Assembly (NCBI GenBank): GCA_021845705.1
Contig: JAJZVJ010000065.1
Span: forward strand, 1-9,223
Direction: 5' to 3'
Source of the DNA: a bacterium
Lineage (GTDB): Bacteria; Elusimicrobiota; Elusimicrobia; Elusimicrobiales; UBA9959
Length of the DNA: 9,223 nucleotides
Of the stretch, positions 5,715-9,223 are shown piece after piece. Every line of letters starts with the position of its first letter. Position 1 is the stretch's first letter. Below the pieces are notes generated by a model. That model ran no database searches. It was given only the letters and a program-made list of their open reading frames with translations, and was not told the DNA's origin. The translations under genes were made by a program, and so were the position numbers.

Positions 5715-7157
5715 ATGCCTTATAAAAATCTGACTAAATTCATAGAGACGCTTGAAGCCTCCGGCGAACTGCGCCGGATAAAGGCCGAGGCCGATCCCGA
5801 CCTCGAGATAACGGAAATAGCCGACAGGGTCTCTAAGGCCGGCGGCCCCGCGCTCCTGTTCGAAAACGTTAAGGGTACGGAATACCCGCTGCTTATAAAC
5901 GCCTTCGGCAGCTACAAGCGCATGCGGCTGGCGCTGTCCTGCGGTTCTTTCGAGGAAATCGCGGCCAGGATAGAGGCGAACATAAAAATGCGCCCGCCTG
6001 AAGGCATGCTCGGAAAGATAAAGATGCTCTTCACCCTGAAAGAGCTGGCCGGGTTCATGCCTAAAAAAGTCTCCGCGGCCCCCTGCCAGGAGAAAGTCTA
6101 TACCGACGGGCCGCTGCTGGACCGGCTTCCCATACTTAAATGCTGGCCCGCCGACGGGGGGCCTTTCATCACCCTTCCCGCGGTCATCACGAAGGATCCC
6201 GATAGCGGCCTCCAGAATATAGGCATGTACCGCATGCAGAAATACGACAACGCCTCTACCGGCATGCACTGGCAGTACAACAAGGACGGAACCCGCCACT
6301 TCGACAAGTACAAGGCGCTCAACCGGCGCATGGAAGTGGCCGTAGCCCTTGGCGGCCCCCCGTCCGTGATCTACGCGGCTTCCGCCCCGCTGCCGCCGGA
6401 TATCGACGAGCTGCTTTTCGCCGGCTTCATAGACTCGAAACCGGTAGAAATAGTTAAAGCGAAAACCGTGGACCTTTTCGTCCCGGCCGAAGCCGACTTC
6501 ATAATAGAGGGCTATGTCGACCCCGCGGAAGAAAAGCTGGAAGGCCCTTTCGGCGACCATACCGGGTTTTACTCCGCCGCGGACAAGTACCCGGTATTCC
6601 ACGTGACCGCCCTTACCGCAAGGAACGACGCCGTCTACCCCGCGACGATAGTGGGGAAACCCCCGATGGAAGACTGCTATATGGCGAAAGCCACCGAAAG
6701 GCTCTTCCTGCCGCTCCTGAAAATGGTCATACCGGAAATAACCGACATGGAACTTCCCATAGAGGGCGTTTTCCATAACTGCGCGCTTGTTTCAATAGAC
6801 AAGAAGTATCCGGGCCAGGCGAAAAAGGTCATAAACGCCATGTGGGGCCTGGGGCAGATGGCTTCTACGAAGTTCATAGCCGTCTTCGACAAGGACATAG
6901 ACCTGCGCGACTCCGGGACCGTCCTCTGGAAACTGCTTAACAATACCGATCCCAAAAGGGACCTGCTGATGTCCGAAGGGCCCCTGGACGCGCTGGACCA
7001 TAGCGCGCCGCACGCCAATTTCGGCGGGAAGATGGGCATAGACGCCACCCGCAAGACCCGGGAGGAAGGCATGGGCCGCGATTGGCCGGAAGAGATAGTC
7101 ATGTCGCAGGAAATCCGGGAGAAAGTCACGCGCCGCTGGGATGAGTATGGATTTTAA
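5715..7157 (+). CDS. mqnL: UbiD-family prFMN-dependent decarboxylase, menaquinone type (MqnL-like)
   Basis: UbiD enzymes decarboxylate aromatic or unsaturated acids using prenylated FMN. Here the likely substrate is the prenylated 6-hydroxynaphthoate intermediate of the futalosine menaquinone route. The protein has 480 residues, normal for the family. EITEIADRVSKAGGPALLFENVKG (split across 31-54) is the typical N-terminal block. NIGMYRMQ (168-175) and EGPFGDHTGFYS (277-287 region) are the cofactor/metal and catalytic motifs. The ATG at 5715 gives the expected N-terminus, although no clear ribosome binding site precedes it. It overlaps the prenyltransferase gene by 17 bp and shares an operon with the UbiX-like flavin prenyltransferase that makes its cofactor and with mqnE. 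That neighbourhood is why I assign menaquinone rather than ubiquinone or another aromatic acid. The symbol is by context. Confidence 0.85.
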   Translation: MPYKNLTKFIETLEASGELRRIKAEADPDLEITEIADRVSKAGGPALLFENVKGTEYPLLINAFGSYKRMRLALSCGSFEEIAARIEANIKMRPPEGMLGKIKMLFTLKELAGFMPKKVSAAPCQEKVYTDGPLLDRLPILKCWPADGGPFITLPAVITKDPDSGLQNIGMYRMQKYDNASTGMHWQYNKDGTRHFDKYKALNRRMEVAVALGGPPSVIYAASAPLPPDIDELLFAGFIDSKPVEIVKAKTVDLFVPAEADFIIEGYVDPAEEKLEGPFGDHTGFYSAADKYPVFHVTALTARNDAVYPATIVGKPPMEDCYMAKATERLFLPLLKMVIPEITDMELPIEGVFHNCALVSIDKKYPGQAKKVINAMWGLGQMASTKFIAVFDKDIDLRDSGTVLWKLLNNTDPKRDLLMSEGPLDALDHSAPHANFGGKMGIDATRKTREEGMGRDWPEEIVMSQEIREKVTRRWDEYGF

Positions 7158-7989
7158 GAAATTGTCCGGCATGCTGATGCCGGAGCAGACCCTGTTCGCC
7201 CTCCCGTTCGCTTACCTGGGCGTCATTTTCGCCCGCGGGAGCGGAGCGAAGACCTGGCTGCTGGTTACCATAGCGCTGGCGGCCGCGCGCACCGCCGGCA
7301 TGTCCTTCAACAGGGCGATAGACGCGCGGCTGGACGCCGCCAACCCGCGCACCAAAGACCGCGCCATCCCCAGGGGCGAGGTAAAAGTCTCTGAAGCCGC
7401 AGGCCTGGGGCTTATTTCCGCGCTGATCCTGGTCGCGGCCTCCTACCTGCTGAACCCGCTTTGTTTCTATCTTTCGTTCGTCGCCGTGCTGCTGCTTGGC
7501 GGTTATTCTTATTTCAAACGCTTCTCGGCGTCCTCGCATTTTTGCCTCGGCCTGACCGAGGCCGCCGCGCCTATAGGCGGCTACCTGGCCGTCACCGGCC
7601 GCCTGGACGCGCTTGCCCTTACCCTCGGGGGAGCCATACTTCTCTGGATAACGGGCCTGGATATAGTTTACGCGCTGCAGGACGTGGACTTCGACATGAA
7701 GGCCGGGCTGCATTCCATACCGGCTAAATACGGCGAGAAGAAGGCCCTGGCCGTTTCCGGGCTCTGCTACGCCATGTCGCTCTGCGCGATGTCGGCCGCG
7801 GGGCTGATGACAAAGATGGCCTTCCCCTATTGGGCGGCGCTGTGCTGCGTGGCCGTTTTTTTCATCTACCAGCAGAAAGCCGCCCGCGGCCCGGACATCA
7901 AGACGGCCATGCTTAAGATCTTCAAGGTCAACATGTACGTTTCCCCGGCGCTGCTGGCCGGCGCCCTTGTCGACAGCCTTTTGAGGTAG
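7141..7989 (+). CDS. mqnP: UbiA-family prenyltransferase, menaquinone type (MqnP-like)
   Basis: This integral membrane enzyme attaches a polyprenyl chain to an aromatic acid, here probably 1,4-dihydroxy-6-naphthoate. The 282 residues form several hydrophobic segments, as expected. The first aspartate motif is N57-R-A-I-D61-A-R-L-D65, and the second is D174-I-V-Y177 with D181 and D185. Both bind magnesium-diphosphate. The start at 7141 overlaps the end of the UbiD-like gene by 17 bp, suggesting translational coupling; an in-frame ATG two codons later (7147) is an alternative. It sits between the UbiD- and UbiX-like genes, and with mqnE downstream this fits the futalosine pathway. The order of prenylation and decarboxylation cannot be read from sequence. 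Heme or chlorophyll prenyltransferases are less likely given the context. Confidence 0.86.
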   Translation: MSMDFKKLSGMLMPEQTLFALPFAYLGVIFARGSGAKTWLLVTIALAAARTAGMSFNRAIDARLDAANPRTKDRAIPRGEVKVSEAAGLGLISALILVAASYLLNPLCFYLSFVAVLLLGGYSYFKRFSASSHFCLGLTEAAAPIGGYLAVTGRLDALALTLGGAILLWITGLDIVYALQDVDFDMKAGLHSIPAKYGEKKALAVSGLCYAMSLCAMSAAGLMTKMAFPYWAALCCVAVFFIYQQKAARGPDIKTAMLKIFKVNMYVSPALLAGALVDSLLR

Positions 7990-7990
7990 C

Positions 7991-7996
7991 AGGGAG
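7991..7996 (+). promoter_or_regulatory. Shine-Dalgarno site of the UbiX-like gene
   Basis: AGGGAG lies 5 nt before the ATG at 8002, in the 12-nt gap after the prenyltransferase stop codon. It supports the chosen start and independent initiation within the operon. Confidence 0.7.
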
Positions 7997-8001
7997 AGAC
8001 T

Positions 8002-8640
8002 ATGATCGCAGCAGCTATTACCGGCGCCAGCGGCCCCATCCTTGGCGTAAGGCTGGTCGAGGAACTTCTTAACGCCGGGGAACCCGTTTCCGCGGTGGTT
8101 TCGGAAGCCGCCTGGAGCGTGATCGGGCACGAGCTCGGCTATAAGAAGGCCGGGGCCGCGCCTCTCGCCGCCCTGCTTTCAAAAAGGGGGAAGACCTCCG
8201 GGCTGAAGCTGCTTAAAGAATTCGACAGCCATGATCTCTTCTCTCCGCTCGCCAGCGGCTCAACTCTTTTCAAGGCCGTGGTAGTCGCCCCCTGTTCCAT
8301 GAAAACGCTCTCCGCGGCCGCCAACGGCTACGCGGACTCGCTCATCACCCGCGCCTGCGACGTGGCGCTTAAAGAGGGCAGGAAGCTGGTACTCGTCCCG
8401 CGCGAAACCCCGCTGAGCGCCATACATCTTGAGAACATGCTGAAGCTTTCCCGCGCGGGAGCCGTAATACTGCCGCCGGTAATGGGCTTTTACTCAAGGC
8501 CGGAGACTTTGGAGGACATGGTGGATTTCGTCACCGGCAAGATACTTAACCTGCTTGGGATAAAGCACGCCCTGTTCAAAAGCTGGGAAGAACAGACCGC
8601 CAGCGGAGCTACGGGACATAAGCGCCGGAAAGCCGCCTGA
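8002..8640 (+). CDS. mqnM: UbiX-family flavin prenyltransferase (MqnM-like)
   Basis: UbiX enzymes join dimethylallyl phosphate to FMN, making prenylated FMN for UbiD decarboxylases. The protein has 212 residues, slightly longer than most owing to a basic tail (KRRKAA). TGASG (7-11) opens the flavin-binding Rossmann-like fold, followed by SGST (85-88) and APCSMKTLSAAANGYADSL (from about 96), the family signature. LVPRETPLS (131-139) and ILPPVMGFYSRP (156-167) form the phosphate/prenyl site. It lies 12 nt after the prenyltransferase and 16 nt before mqnE. Pairing with the UbiD-like gene at 5715 gives both partners of the decarboxylase system in one operon. An aromatic-acid decarboxylase small-subunit role is the same biochemistry under another name. 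Confidence 0.87.
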   Translation: MIAAAITGASGPILGVRLVEELLNAGEPVSAVVSEAAWSVIGHELGYKKAGAAPLAALLSKRGKTSGLKLLKEFDSHDLFSPLASGSTLFKAVVVAPCSMKTLSAAANGYADSLITRACDVALKEGRKLVLVPRETPLSAIHLENMLKLSRAGAVILPPVMGFYSRPETLEDMVDFVTGKILNLLGIKHALFKSWEEQTASGATGHKRRKAA

Positions 8641-8656
8641 CAATATACTTTGGACC

Positions 8657-9217
8657 ATGAAAAAGCTGCCGGACACCATAACAGACAAAGCCTTGCGCGG
8701 GATAGCGGTCAAAGTTTACGAGGGCACGCCCGTAAGCGCGGCGGACGCGCGCCTGCTGCTCGCCGCCAACAGCATCCTGGACCTGGGCCGGATCAGTTCC
8801 CACGTCCGCTATCGGCTGCACGGCGACGCCGCCTATTACGGCGTCAACATGAACCTGAACTTCACCAATATCTGCGAGCTGCGCTGCCCGCTCTGCGCCT
8901 TCTCCCGGTGCGCAGGAGAGGCCGGCGCGTACCTGCTCACGCTCGGGGATATAGAGCGGCGCGTTAAAAAAGCCGCCGCCGACGGCGTGGACGAAGTGCA
9001 TATAGTGGGAGGGCTTAACCCGGAATTGCGGCTTTCTTATTTCGAGGAGATGCTGCGGCGCGTCAAGAAAATAAAGCCCGGCATGTTCATAACCGCGTTC
9101 ACCGCCGTAGAAATAGAATACTTCGCTAAGAACGAGGGGATTTCCGTCGAGGAAACGCTGCGGCGGCTTATAACCGCCGGCCTGGGGGCCATGCCGGGCG
9201 GCGGTGCCGAGATATAG
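8657..9217 (+). CDS. mqnE: Aminodeoxyfutalosine synthase MqnE, truncated by the contig end
   Basis: MqnE is the radical SAM enzyme that builds aminodeoxyfutalosine from 3-[(1-carboxyvinyl)oxy]benzoate and SAM, early in the futalosine menaquinone pathway. The visible 186 residues hold the cluster motif CELRCPLC (C73, C77, C80), VHIVGGLNPEL (114-124), AFTAVEIEYF (147-156) and PGGGAEI (180-186). VHIVGGL and FTAVEI distinguish MqnE from the related MqnC. The family is about twice this length. The apparent stop TAG at 9215-9217 falls where other members continue GGGAEIF, and bases 9216-9223 equal the start of the Illumina adapter. I therefore read the stop as an artefact and the gene as 3'-partial. 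No good ribosome binding site is visible; TATACT at 8644-8649 might give a leaderless internal transcript. Confidence 0.88.
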   Translation: MKKLPDTITDKALRGIAVKVYEGTPVSAADARLLLAANSILDLGRISSHVRYRLHGDAAYYGVNMNLNFTNICELRCPLCAFSRCAGEAGAYLLTLGDIERRVKKAAADGVDEVHIVGGLNPELRLSYFEEMLRRVKKIKPGMFITAFTAVEIEYFAKNEGISVEETLRRLITAGLGAMPGGGAEI

Positions 9218-9223
9218 ATCGGA
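9216..9223. other. Probable sequencing-adapter remnant at contig end
   Basis: AGATCGGA equals the first 8 bases of the TruSeq adapter. The left edge starts GATCT, the last 5 bases of the same adapter in the other orientation. Both places interrupt genes that otherwise look intact, at 3-53 and in mqnE. The bases at each end should not be read as genomic. Confidence 0.7.

Noticed and set aside
5639..5725. 28-codon leader peptide overlapping the UbiD-like start
   Set aside because: Its possible ribosome binding site is too close to the ATG (1 nt), codons show no regulatory pattern, and it has no feature beyond the overlap.

Overview
The window looks like a complete 9.2-kb metagenomic contig rather than a slice of a finished genome. 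Its last 8 bases (AGATCGGA) and first 5 bases (GATCT) match the two orientations of the common Illumina TruSeq adapter, and both ends cut through genes. It is GC-rich, yet uses ATA freely for isoleucine. It carries the futalosine menaquinone route together with UbiD, UbiA and UbiX homologues. This suggests a Gram-negative bacterium with anaerobic-type respiration. Elusimicrobiota is my best guess from overall feel, but that is inference and there is no rRNA marker to test it.

Layout: (1) Bases 3-53 are the last codons of a radical SAM/SPASM protein; the tail resembles the C-terminus of the complete radical SAM protein at 4347-5564. (2) A long bidirectional terminator (92-142) follows. (3) On the minus strand, 165-305 encodes a 46-residue peptide missed by length cut-offs. 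It has two copies of SKPHCADMGCEGTN and its own strong ribosome binding site and sigma70-like promoter. (4) The intergenic region at 306-608 holds divergent promoters, a leader hairpin and two dyads. (5) Bases 609-4262 form a sulfur operon: cystathionine beta-synthase, cystathionine gamma-lyase/synthase, and a ThiF/MoeB-type E1-like enzyme fused to a rhodanese. (6) 4347-5564 is the complete radical SAM/SPASM protein. (7) From a promoter near 5592-5621, a menaquinone operon runs off the end: UbiD-like (mqnL type), UbiA-like (mqnP type), UbiX-like (mqnM type) and aminodeoxyfutalosine synthase mqnE, which is truncated.

How the parts may work together: the sulfur genes make cysteine from homocysteine by reverse transsulfuration and can activate a sulfur carrier. 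The last four genes cover the radical SAM entry step and the prenylation/decarboxylation steps of menaquinone synthesis, with UbiX supplying prenylated FMN to UbiD. The most interesting element is the small tandem-repeat cysteine peptide, convergent with one SPASM radical SAM gene and 4 kb from its paralogue. I propose it as a candidate precursor of a ribosomally made, radical SAM-modified peptide (RiPP). The peptide gene is well supported by the sequence; its modification is a hypothesis.
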